A DNA stretch of 64,000 nucleotides from Ornithodoros turicata (Eukaryota > Arthropoda > Arachnida > Ixodida > Argasidae), in contig NC_088209.1 in the NCBI RefSeq assembly GCF_037126465.1, positions 5,969,947 through 6,033,946 of the forward strand, written 5' to 3'. The notes below the pieces were generated by a model. The model was not told the DNA's origin and did no database searches. It saw only the letters and a list, made by a program, of their open reading frames with translations. Of this stretch, positions 47,867 through 56,822 are shown piece by piece. How positions within the stretch are numbered: the first letter of the stretch is position 1; the number at the start of each line of letters is the position of its first letter. A program made the position numbers and the translations under genes.

Positions 47867-48384
47867 CTGCACATAGAGTTATGTTTACTGTGTATGGCGC
47901 CTGTGTTTTCTTTTTGTTCCTATAGCATTTGCATTGCACGGCGTAACTTGGTTGGACAGGACTGTAAATAAAGGATTATATGCGTCAGCAATCCTGTGCA
48001 CATAGAACAATTGTGAAATACGGTGAGCTAGATGAACACAAAATTCATGAGCGTGGTTGACTTCACATGTGAGGCGGTCAACAAGCATACAACCACTCAC
48101 TATTTCACGAGGTGCTGTAGGCGCGTGACGCGCGCACCACAAGTGCAAAAGAAGTTGAAGATAAAATGCGCGTACGATATGACGTTCTGTAGGCGTGTGA
48201 TGCACGCACCACAAGTGGAAAAGAAGTTTTAAGATAAAATGCGCGTGCGATGTCCCCCCCCCCCCCGTCTAATAAGACTATCACTTGCGCTGGGATACTT
48301 CGAGCGAAATCTCATGCAGTATGTGAATGTGAGACCACCAAGACATTTTAGCGCGTGGAAACGACAAGTGTGAAAGGAACGTAC
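47867..48384 (-). other. intron or missing exon of the SWIM-YqaJ gene, with 72-bp duplication
   Basis: An open frame on the minus strand (47885-48214) may hide an exon, but its sequence shows no motif I recognise. The stretch includes the tandem duplication at about 48113-48256 and a C run at 48246-48258. Confidence 0.3.
48113..48256. repeat. 72-bp tandem duplication
   Basis: CTGTAGGCGCGTGACGC..CACCACAAGTG and CTGTAGGCGTGTGATGC..CACCACAAGTG begin at 48115 and 48187, each followed by AAAAGAAGTT and GATAAAATGCGCGT. The two copies differ by several substitutions. Confidence 0.85.
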
Positions 48385-48554
48385 CTTGGTAGTTTCTTCG
48401 TCCGTAGTGTTGACACAAGAACGTACGACTCGGTTACGAAATTATAACTCCGGTTCCTGTGCTTGTTGGACGAAGATTTGCTTGCACTGTACTGCTCTAT
48501 GAAATCAACAGGCAACACGGAAAGAACAGAAAGGTCCGAAGACCACTCTATCAT
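48385..48554 (-). CDS. putative first exon of the SWIM-YqaJ gene
   Basis: An ATG at 48554 opens a frame MIEWSSDLSVLSVLPVDFI that runs to a good donor (AACTACCAAG then GTACGT) at 48384. A further in-frame ATG lies 20 codons upstream (48614). There is no known domain; it is assigned to the gene by strand, spacing and splice signal only. Confidence 0.4.
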
Positions 48555-48852
48555 TTTGAAGTGGCAAAAGGCAGCTCTTATAGTGGATGTAAGCGATGAG
48601 AAGCGTCCACGCACGACAGTCAGCTACGATCAGCTGTAGGACGCTACCCTTGAACATGGCGGCTGCGCTCCTTTCTCCCGATAGATGGCAATCGTTTCGC
48701 ATAAGGTCTATTACGGCACACAAGAGGGAGAGAGAGGAAAAGAAAGACAAAATAGAAGTTACCGAATCTAGTCAGTATGTCTGAATCTGTACTGTATGTT
48801 ACAGAATCTAGTCACATCGACGCATGAATAAACCAGCGAACACTTCTACAGA

Positions 48853-49190
48853 CTGTTCTCCCGATTGACATAATCGAAACACGGAACACAAGAGGACGCC
48901 TTGCAGGCCGATTTTATGATGAGCATCTTCTTTCGTTGTTTGCAGAGCGGAAAAGACACTTGGGGTGGCACGTAATCGTAATCCTGTCTTTGTTGTCAGG
49001 CCTCAAAATCCGACGGCGCCCGAACGCGTTCTTCACGCTCCAACCGCACCAGCCCACGAAGCATTCCAGTTCCGTAGTTGATAGACAGTACGTGGGATAA
49101 TAGTCGTGTCCAGGAACAGCACAACACGCGTAGAATCACAAACTGTTCTGCCGATTGACATCACCGAAACACGGAACACAAGAGGACGGA
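48853..49190. repeat. direct repeat pair of about 48 bp
   Basis: CTGTTCTCCCGATTGACAT (48853) and CTGTTCTGCCGATTGACAT (49142) begin two copies that share CGAAACACGGAACACAAG and AGGACG. They lie about 289 bp apart just before the non-LTR reverse transcriptase. They may mark a duplicated segment of unknown origin. Confidence 0.75.
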
Positions 49191-49372
49191 CGCCGTGCCG
49201 ACAGATGCGAGCTATTTCGAAACTATGCTGAAACTGCTGAAACGGCCGCCGGGACGCTGCACACACATGCGCGCGTACAAAATGCGATTTTAAAACGTTG
49301 TCGACCAATCGGAGCGCGCACACAGTCTGGGCTAATGAGCTTGCAACGTTGTAGATTGGCGCAGAGAAATTG

Positions 49373-50055
49373 GTGTAGAAGTCGGCAATGGTGGTCCCCA
49401 TTTTAAAACCTGGAAAATCGCCCCACGACATCGATTGCTTTCGGCCGGTTGCACTCAACAGCTGCGTGGCGAAGACATTGGAGCGCATGGTACACTCGCG
49501 GCTAACCTGGTACTTTGAAACTGTGAGGTACATCCCCGAGGCCATGGCAGGGTTCAGACAAGGGAGGGCGTCCATCGACAACGCGATCGACGTGGTATCC
49601 ATTGTCCAACAAGCACAGTCAGAAGGACATCTTACTGTTACCGTCTTGTTGGATGTCATGAAGGAGTATGATGCGTTCTGCACCGTGCCGTTGTTGCTAC
49701 CCTGCAAGAGTCGGGCGTGGGAGCTCGCATGGTTTCTTGGGTCCGTGACTTTCTGTCTGGCCGGACGCTGTTCGTGTGCACTGCATCAGGAGATACGCCA
49801 GCTTTTCCCGGCACCTGTGGAGTGCCATAAGGTAGTGTACTGAGCCCGCTGCTGTTCAATCTGATTATGGCATCATTCCCGGCGTGCCTCTCTGAGCATG
49901 TCCGCATCACAATCTATGCCGACGACATCTGCATATTGACATCCGGAGTCCAACGGGATGCCATTCAACAACGCTTACAAGGCGCCCTCAACACTACCGC
50001 CTCTTACCTGGGTGACAGAGGACTCCGTGTGTCCCCTAGCAAGACAGTCGCCATG
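49373..50055 (+). pseudogene. non-LTR retrotransposon reverse transcriptase, part 1 (before the copia insertion)
   Basis: The frame reads KSAMVVPILKPGKSPHDI and CFRPVALNSCVAKTLERM (fingers), AGFRQGRASIDNAID, and LLDVMKEYDAF (motif A). A frameshift near 49677 moves to VLHRAVVATLQESGVG, followed by a TAA inside the motif B region (GVP, stop, GSVLSPLLFNL) near 49832. Motif C is YADDICIL, then LRVSPSKTVAM at the copia insertion site (50051-50055). The protein would nick-prime and copy LINE RNA in the nucleus. Endonuclease and ORF1 are absent, so the copy is 5' truncated. The rest resumes at 55139 in frame. Confidence 0.88.
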
Positions 50056-50178
50056 TGTTAGAAGAGGGCGACAACAGCCTTGTGGCGCATGAGCACTGTT
50101 TCTCGCGCGCTTATTCTACCTTTGCTGTTCGCTCCCACAGTAAACCTGTTGTTTCGCACTGTCGCACTGTGCTCTTAA
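50056..50178 (+). repeat. 5' LTR of the nested copia element
   Basis: It starts TGTTAGAAG and matches the 3' LTR at 55011-55138 up to GCTCTTA (near 50176). Beyond that point the two differ (AAGAAGTAGTCTGA here, CTTCTTCA there). The LTR is short, about 125 bp. Confidence 0.8.
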
Positions 50179-50201
50179 GAAGTAGTCTGAGGTAGTCTGA
50201 A

Positions 50202-50215
50202 GGTTATGGGCCCAG
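50202..50215 (+). promoter_or_regulatory. primer-binding site for half initiator-Met tRNA
   Basis: GGTTATGGGCCCAG is exactly complementary to the anticodon-stem region of eukaryotic initiator Met tRNA (CUGGGCCCAUAACC). Copia is known to be primed by a cleaved 5' half of this tRNA, so the match identifies both the element class and its priming mode. A duplicated GTAGTCTGA motif precedes it. Confidence 0.85.
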
Positions 50216-50299
50216 GGCATCCTGTTCAGAAGCACTGTTCCCTGCTTATCTTCCTCGGTTTTTGCTAATTGAACTACCGCTGCGTCAGCCGTCGGAGTT

Positions 50300-50512
50300 A
50301 TGGCAGAGTCGAGCAAGTTCATGGTTACGAAGTTGACAGACGGCAACTACCAGGCTCGGAAATTCAAGATGAGTATGCTTCTGATCCGGGAGGACACTTG
50401 GACATATGTTGCAGACGAAGCCCCAGTGGATCCGTCGGCTGCGTGGGTTGCTGGAGATCGGAAAGCAAATCGGCTTTTTAGCTTGGTGGATGTAGGAGCA
50501 ACAATCTTGTGA
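50300..50512 (+). pseudogene. copia gag N-terminus, truncated
   Basis: An ATG opens MAESSKFMVTKLTDGNYQ followed by KFKMSMLLIREDTWTYV, the usual N-terminal part of copia-type Gag (the 'kl.g.Ny..Wk..m...L' motif). Sequence similar to Gag ends at about residue 55 (AGDRKA) and the frame stops at 50512. The capsid core, zinc knuckle, protease and integrase that should follow are deleted; RT-linked sequence starts within about 100 bp. Confidence 0.75.
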
Positions 50513-50614
50513 TCTTTCTATTTCGATTCCTAGGTACCGATACGCTACTTTCGCCGAGATCACCGGCTACGTCATGAAGCGGGCGCAGATAGTTCCAGCG
50601 AGATAGAAGTAGAG

Positions 50615-51821
50615 ATGTGGCTGAGCATATCTTCACCCCAAGAAGAGGAGGTTAGTGGTACATCGGGAGAGGATCGAGGGACAGCCGTAACTGAGCTTCG
50701 GCGTTCGGCTAGGAGCAATAAGGGCGTCCCGCCAGACCAGTTTTCCTACATCGCTCAGGCCGTGCCAACTGATAATCCTGGGAGCTGGAAAGAAGTTCAA
50801 GCATTGCCACCTTGCGAGAGAGTGAAGTGGATCGAGGCTGCAAACGAAGAGATTGCTTCACTTCACCAACATACTACGCGGGCTGTTGTGGAGCTTCCCC
50901 CTGGAAAACGACCATTCGGTTGCAAATGGGCTTTCAAAACAAAGAGAGACAAAGAAGGCAATGTTGAGAGAAAGAAGGCAAGGCTCGTTGCCCAGGGGTA
51001 CTCTCAAAAATATGGAGAGGACTACGACGCTACTTTCGCTCCCGTTTCAAAGCTTACGACCTTGCGGGTTCTTCTCACGGTATCAGCATCACAAAAGTTG
51101 CAGGTTCGTCACTACGATGTGAAGACTGCTTTCCTCAATGGAGTGATTGAAGAAGACATACACATGAGACAGCCCGAAGGTTTCGTTGCGGTAGGTAAAG
51201 AACATCTAGTCTGCAAGCTGCAGAGATCCCTTCATGGGCTCAAGCAGGCCGCGCGGGCATGGAACATCAAGGCACGCGAAGTTTTTCTTGAAGAGGGCTT
51301 CAGCCGTAGCGAGGCAGACCCCTGCCTCTACTTGAAGACAGAAAAGGGCAGTCGCATATATTTCCTTCTCTATGTTGACGATATTCTGAATTGCCACAAG
51401 GAAGATTCAGTCATTACTGGAGTCTGGAAAAGTTTGAACAAGCATTTCGAGTTCAAGGACCTTGGGCATGTCAGCCGGTACCTAGGAATCGAAATACAGA
51501 GATCACAAGATGGTTGCTTCTACATTCACCAAGCTAAAAAGATAGACACCCTTCTGGAAAAATACCAGCTCATAAACGTCAAGCCTAGTCACACACCTGT
51601 GGACCCCGACTACCTGAAGTTTAGCGGGGATCACGGCTTACTGCCGACCAACGATCAGTACCGTCAAGCTGTCGGGGAGCTGTTGCACCTGAGCACAACT
51701 ACGTGACCGGACATCGCTTGTGCGATCGGAATTCTTTGTCGTCGCGTAAGTAAGCCACGCCAGCAAGACTGGAATGCCGTGAAGAAGCTATTACGTTACT
51801 TGAAGTACACCAGAAGCTTAA
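50615..51821 (+). pseudogene. copia reverse transcriptase (RVT_2), N-terminal and central part
   Basis: The frame carries the acidic linker and LRRSARSNKGVPPDQF, then the RVT_2 domain: WIEAANEEIASL, GCKWAFKTKRDKEGNV, ARLVAQGYSQKYGEDY, YDVKTAFLNGVIEEDI (catalytic Asp), LHGLKQAARAW, and FLLYVDDILNCHKED (the YVDD pair). A TGA at 51704-51706 falls where the family has Arg in 'TRPDIA', and the same frame continues PDIACAIGILCRRVSKP and LLRYLKYTRSL to the TTAA insertion at 51818. It is the longest intact frame in the nest (363 codons to the stop). Confidence 0.92.
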
Positions 51822-54477
51822 AGGAGCATGGAAATCATTTGGAACATATATTTTTCACCGCTTGCTATGAACATACTACCTTCATAAACTGTCACACAAA
51901 ATATTTCATTTGTAGATGAACCTGTCCTTTGTAAACAGGTGTAAATCTCCAGGCCACGAGAGCAGTTGCACGAGAGCACTAGAGTTGCCCGAGAGCAGTA
52001 AGGACTTTCAACCTGTCCTTTCATTTGAAAAGCGCGAATTTCCCGAGAAAATTAGTTTGCAAGAATGCGCTCCGCGGCGACAGTCTCCCCCTAGCCAAGT
52101 GTGGCGTGTGGTGACGTCAGGTGCCCGAGCACTTTATTGGCTGCCGGAAGCGTCCGCTCCTCGCCAGAATCGTCTGCTAGCTACGGAATAGTTGCGACTT
52201 ACCGACTGAGGCGCTGTTGCTATTTATTTGCGTTTGACATTCACTTGTGTTCTTACGTGATTTGTCTCGTACGTTTTGCATAAAACAAGACTGCGGGCAG
52301 TGTAAAAGGTGTGGCTAGGCCTCTGTGTTGCCGGGACGGCACGGGTTGATGTGGATCGTACGCGGTTGTGGTCAGGGTGTCGAACCGAACCCGAACTTGA
52401 ACCGAAAACCGTACCTGAACCGTTAATTTTGCCGGAACCGTACCCGAACCCGAACCGAACTTTTCGTAACACTGTTGAACCCGAACCGGAGCAGAACGGT
52501 AAAAAATAATAGCGCTAACCGGTTCGCAACAAAACGGTTCGGACATAAAAGAAGTCAGCATAAGAGTTCCTCTCAATCCCAGAACGAAGACACATTGGTA
52601 TCAGCATCACGCGTCCACATCATGAATTTCGGAAATTTTCACCTAGCAGACAAACGAGGACGTATAGGGAGTATACTCTTAGCGTCTTTTTAACACGCTG
52701 AAGCGCAGTTGTCCTTGTGAGCGCCGTGTATAGCGCCCCACGCACGCGCTGCGGCGTCTACTCTTCAGAGACGAGGCGCCAAGCGGACGAATGAAACAGG
52801 AATGGAGTAGGCCAGTTAGGTAGCTCTATAGGACGAATATGTGATTAAGTAAGCTCCCAACATTTCCCTTTACACGTGAGCAGTAAAATTTAAATAAGTT
52901 AGAAACATGAGAAGTGGAGAAGGAGCGTACGCAGAACAGTGCCTGTTTGATTGGTCGTGGTTTGAAAAGTAAATGCAGTTACGCTTATTGGTAGTGCAGT
53001 TGTGCCGTTGCCTTTGCCTTTGTGTTGTGAATTAACTAGTACACTGCTGTGAGCTCGGACAGAGTAAGGCTGGCAGGCTTATTTTCGACATGCTCAGTAC
53101 GGTTTCAGATCGATTCACGCTGCGAATGCAGTCTGCCGGCAAGTACCGTCGTCTATGTAACGCTGTCCATCTTATTAGGCTTCCTTTAAGTGTATCTTGC
53201 TGGCACTGTGCGTGTGAAAAAAGATTTTAGGAACAGAAAGTAGCAGGTCTACGACCGCTTCATCCATTTCCCCTTTCTCTCGCTAAAGGGAGTACTTGAC
53301 CGCCAAAACCGTCAATGCAGACACCAGCGGCACGCTATTAGCCACGCATTTCCTGATAAAAGCAGGTTTATGGAACATATAAAATAGAAGCGTTGAACCG
53401 GTTCGTGAACCGGTTCGAGGTTGAGAACCGGTTTTCGAACCGGTTCGGTTTTTGGCATGGCCGAACCGGAACTGAACCGCAACGAAATCAAAGCAACGCG
53501 AACCCGTACCTGAACCGAACCCGTATTGTTTCCGGTTCGACACCCTGGTTGTGGTTTCTGTTCCGATTGTGCTGAGGTGTCGTTACTTAGTAAACAGTAT
53601 TGTGCCTTGTGTGTGCAGCATATATATGATGCGGCTAAATACATTCCTGTCCGTGGGAGAATTATTCCATGTGCCACTGTTGTATGCTGCATGTGATCAT
53701 TAGAAGAAGAACAAAAAAAAAACGCTTATTTGGCTATGTCTTTTGGAGTTTCCCACAGATCGCGAGCAGATGAACTCTACTGACTTTACTTTGGTATTCA
53801 TGTTGTTGTGCCTGTGGTGATGTTGCGCTATCAGTAAGATATGGTAAGTGCAATGCTACACAGCTATGCATTCATCGGTGCGCTTTTTCGCCTCGGAGAA
53901 GCCACTGCCCATGCGGTTCGGAGCCCGTAGTGTTGACCACAACACAGAGAAGTCATGACGGTCGATGACCTCCTCGGATGGAAACACTGGTCACTGCGCC
54001 GCGTCTTCATGACTATGCATTTGTATCCAAGAAGCAGCACTATATTTCAATCCGAATGTTTGTTCACACTTAGCAGCACCACTTACCAGTCTCCGGGACA
54101 TTCGTGTCGCGACGTCGAAGCCAACTCCGTAAAACGTTTTGTCGAGAAGAGCAGACGTATCGCCTGTAGAGTGTTCAGTTCATCACCTGTCCTTTCCACG
54201 ACGTCCGGTGAACAACGACGCTTCGTGCTCGGTCGGCTTGCCGGCGCCGCGACGCTGAGCAAATCGCAAAAACGACAGAAAAAGACGGCGCGGCCACATG
54301 ACGTCAGCGGCTGGCAGCCGAGAGCGGGGGCACTTCTGCCGCGAGATTCAAAGCTCTCTCGCGCGCCAGGATTGCGCGCTACGCTCAAACTTTTTGTGCA
54401 GATATTTATCACAGGGCTATGAAATCATAATTTCTACTTCTCCCGGCATATTTTATTCTGATCATTTCCATGCTTCT
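51822..54477. mobile_element. TTAA-flanked inverted-repeat element inside the copia RNase H region
   Basis: Ends are AGGAGCATGGAAATCAT (51822) and ATCATTTCCATGCTTCT (to 54477), an inverted repeat with about two mismatches. TTAA flanks it at 51818-51821 and 54478-54481. Excision with one TTAA restores YTRSLK followed by LKLSGQPGMTLECY of the copia protein. A TTAA target is typical of piggyBac-type elements, but these termini do not begin with the usual CCC, so superfamily is uncertain. No transposase is seen; the right half (54080-54410) is GC-rich with a non-specific open frame. The interior hosts the hAT element at 52373-53547. Confidence 0.85.
52373..53547. mobile_element. hAT-like element with CAGGGTGTCGAACCG ends, third-level insertion
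   Basis: The element begins CAGGGTGTCGAACCG and ends CGGTTCGACACCCTG. GTTGTGGT flanks it perfectly at 52365-52372 and 53548-53555. Subterminal DNA is packed with CCGAACC and GAACCGGTTC words (52380-52500 and 53390-53535), which look like repeated binding sites. The 1175-bp interior has no transposase, so it depends on an autonomous relative. Confidence 0.93.
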
Positions 54478-54481
54478 TTAA

Positions 54482-54990
54482 AGTTGAAGCTCTCCGGGCA
54501 GCCAGGTATGACGCTGGAGTGCTACGTGGATGCAGATTGGGCAGGAGATGTGTCTGACCGCAAATCGACTAGCGGGTACTTTGTCCAGCTGGGAGGCAGT
54601 CCCGTCTCCTGGTCCAAGAGGAAACGGATGTCTGTAGCATTGTGAGCTACAGAGGCCGAATATGTCGCAGCGGCACACGCGTCACAAGAAGTTTTGTGGC
54701 TGCGACAGCTCTTACAAGTTTTTGGTTATGACCAACGTCAGCCGACCTGCCTTTACGAGGACAACCAAGGCTGCACCAAGCTTGCACTTGGCGAGGGACA
54801 TAGCGCACGAACAAAACACATTGACGTGCGACATCATCATCGCAGAGATTTAGTCCAACGCGGAGTCATACACCCGCATTACTGCGAAACAGCCAGGATG
54901 GTCGCCGACGCATTAACCAAACCCATCCCGCGACCGCGACTGAGTTGTACAGCGACTACTGCTTCTGAGGGAGCACATGGGTCTCTTTGA
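54482..54990 (+). pseudogene. copia RNase H, part after the TTAA insertion
   Basis: The frame resumes LKLSGQPGMTLECYVDADWA (first Asp), with SDRKSTSGYFVQLGG and PVSWSKRKRMSVAL. A TGA at 54642-54644 interrupts it before ATEAEYVAAAHAS (Glu). It continues with LRQLLQVFGYDQ, YEDNQGCTKLA (Asp), RTKHIDVRHHH and MVADALTKPIP. The domain removes the RNA strand after reverse transcription. One stop codon apart from the insertion is enough to inactivate it. Confidence 0.9.
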
Positions 54991-54995
54991 GCATT

Positions 54996-55010
54996 AGTTG
55001 TCGAGGGGGG
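54996..55010 (+). other. copia polypurine tract
   Basis: GTCGAGGGGGG abuts the TGTTAGAAG start of the 3' LTR and would serve as the plus-strand primer. Confidence 0.75.
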
Positions 55011-55138
55011 TGTTAGAAGAGGGCGACAAGCCTTGTGGCGCATGAGCACTGTTTCTCGCACACTCATTCTACCTTTGCTGTTCGCTCCCACAGTAAACCT
55101 GTTGTTTCGCACTGTCGCACTGCGCTCTTACTTCTTCA
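55011..55138 (+). repeat. 3' LTR of the nested copia element
   Basis: It begins TGTTAGAAGAGGGCGACA and ends CTCTTACTTCTTCA just before the CCATG target copy. It nearly matches the 5' LTR, with a 2-base length difference near position 20 and a few substitutions (for example CGCACACTC against CGCGCGCTT). Confidence 0.88.
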
Positions 55139-56698
55139 CCATGGCATTTACTCGGCAGCCCTTCACCAGCTACCCTCTCTATGTTGCCGGAACCCCGCTT
55201 CAGTTTGTGACGCACTGCAAGTACCTTGGCGTGATCATTGACAGACAGCTCTCGTGGTCTAAGTACATAAAGAACCTCTTCATCAAGACGAGCAGATCAG
55301 TCAACGTCCTACGGCGCATCTCCGGAGCGTCTTGGGGTCCCACCTGTCGCGACCTTCGCCAAATTCACAGCTCCCTCGTGCTCGGCTTCCTGCGGTACTG
55401 CATCCCAGTGCTGCATGGCCTGCGCACGACTCACGAGCGGGAACTCCTGAGCATCAGGTCTCGCAGCCTTCGCGCATGCTTGGGCTTACCCAAGACCACG
55501 GAAACTCATTCGGTACTTGCAGAGGCGAGGGAACCAGTTGTTACCACCCTGCGAGATAGAGAGGCCCTCCGCATTTACACGCAGATAATGACTCGGCACT
55601 CTTTCCACTACCTCAGGACCATCGACCACGACAGCCCCGCGTCTGCCTTTGGTAGCGCAGTGCGCCGTCTGAAGGGTGTTGTCCCACATCCCCCGTATCG
55701 CATGCTCCCCAGCGTGGGCTTTCGACCGACCTCTCATATGCACATTCATCTATGGCCTGGGGAAAAAAAGCAACACGCCAGCGGCTGTAGCACATCAACT
55801 TGCCCTGGAACACCTAGCCTCGCTGCACAATGGAAGGCAGACCATCTATTCCGATGGGTCTGTGATACCTGGTGGAGCAACTGCAGCCTTTTATGTGCCC
55901 CATGAAGATTTTGAGAAAGCGTCCAAGTTCCCCAACGAGACGTCCTCCGCGGAAGCAGAGCTATTCGCCATCAATATGGCCCTTCAGCACATCTCGTCCT
56001 CCCCACCTGCAGAGTGGACGATCCTCGCCGACAGCAAGGCAGCCCTGGAGATCCTGAATTCTCACGCCACCAAAATCATCAGCGACCTCCAAACGGCTGT
56101 CACCACCGCATGCGACTCTGTTTGCGCCTCTGGCCACGGTGTGCGGCTACAGTGGGTTCTCAGCCACATAGGCCTCAGTGGGAACGCCCGAGCAGACGCC
56201 GCAGCGAGGCGTGCCCATCAAGGCGACGGTCCGCCATCTAGTATACCGCTCACAACGTCCGCCTGCCTTATAAAGATCTGCCAGTGGTGTGCCTTCGAAA
56301 TGCGCCGCTCTGCCGAAGACGCTGCACGCGCCAATGCGTATATCCAGTCCATTGACCCGGCAGTGCAATTCACCACATCCCAGCAGCTCGTCCGCGCAGA
56401 AGAGCTGCTCCATCGGCTCCGACTCAACGTCGAATATACGCCGCAATACTTATGCAGGGTCGGGAAGCGTCGCTCAGCTAGCTGCGCTACCTGTGGCGCA
56501 GACGCAGACGTCGAGCACCTCCTACTAACCTGCTCGGAGTACTCTGCAGCCCGCGCTGTCCTCGCCGATCGCCTCCAACGCCTGGGTCACGGTTCACTCT
56601 CACTGCTTCTCGGCCCCGTCGCTCGCCAACAGCAGGGAGCCGTTACAAGGACTCTCCTACGGTACCTACAGGACTCCCAGCTGAAGGTTACGCTGTAA
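55139..56698 (+). pseudogene. non-LTR retrotransposon RT C-terminus plus RNase H, part 2 (after the copia insertion)
   Basis: Directly after the target duplication the frame reads AFTRQPFTSYPLYVAG, LGVIIDRQLSWSKYIKNL and RACLGLPKTTETHSVLAEA, as expected for the RT thumb and connection. A frameshift at a run of seven A (about 55762-55768) leads into the RNase H domain: TIYSDGSVIPGG (Asp), SSAEAELFAINMAL (Glu), TILADSKAALEIL (Asp) and LQWVLSHIGLSGNARAD (His, Asp). A C-terminal CATCGADADVEHLLLTC segment follows, with the stop at 56696-56698. The relative at 19972-21480 shows the same order with a different sequence, so two related families are present. Confidence 0.9.
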
Positions 56699-56822
56699 CC
56701 TGAGAACCTGGGCGCTCGCCTCCACTGCGACGACTTTTTTTTTGCTCCAGCAGGGCGTAGTAAGCCGACATAGGCCTGGCTGACCTCTCCCTTGCGTGGA
56801 CGCCACCTCCTGTTCATTAAAC
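56699..56822 (+). other. 3' untranslated end of the non-LTR element
   Basis: A short non-coding tail with a T-run at 56735-56743 and ATTAAA at 56816-56821. No target duplication partner is visible because the 5' end is unclear. Confidence 0.4.

Larger units (their letters stand above)
50056..55138 (+). mobile_element. copia element inserted in the non-LTR RT, with CCATG target duplication
   Basis: CCATG flanks the element at 50051-50055 and 55139-55143, and removing it restores SKTVAM followed by FTRQPFTSYPLYV of the non-LTR protein in frame. Both ends carry a short LTR starting TGTTAGAAGAGGGCGACA. Internal order: primer site, gag start, RT, RNase H, polypurine tract. The element measures 5083 bp, but 2660 bp of this is a later insertion, so the copia part is only about 2.4 kb. 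Most of gag, protease and integrase are missing. LTR differences of about five to seven positions imply a moderately old insertion. Confidence 0.93.

Noticed and set aside
49033..49707. A 224-codon minus-strand frame
   Set aside because: It is antisense to the clear plus-strand reverse transcriptase (fingers and motif A) and has no domain of its own.
54083..54412. A 109-codon minus-strand frame in the TTAA element
   Set aside because: It lies in a GC-rich end region with open frames on both strands and no motif; probably composition.
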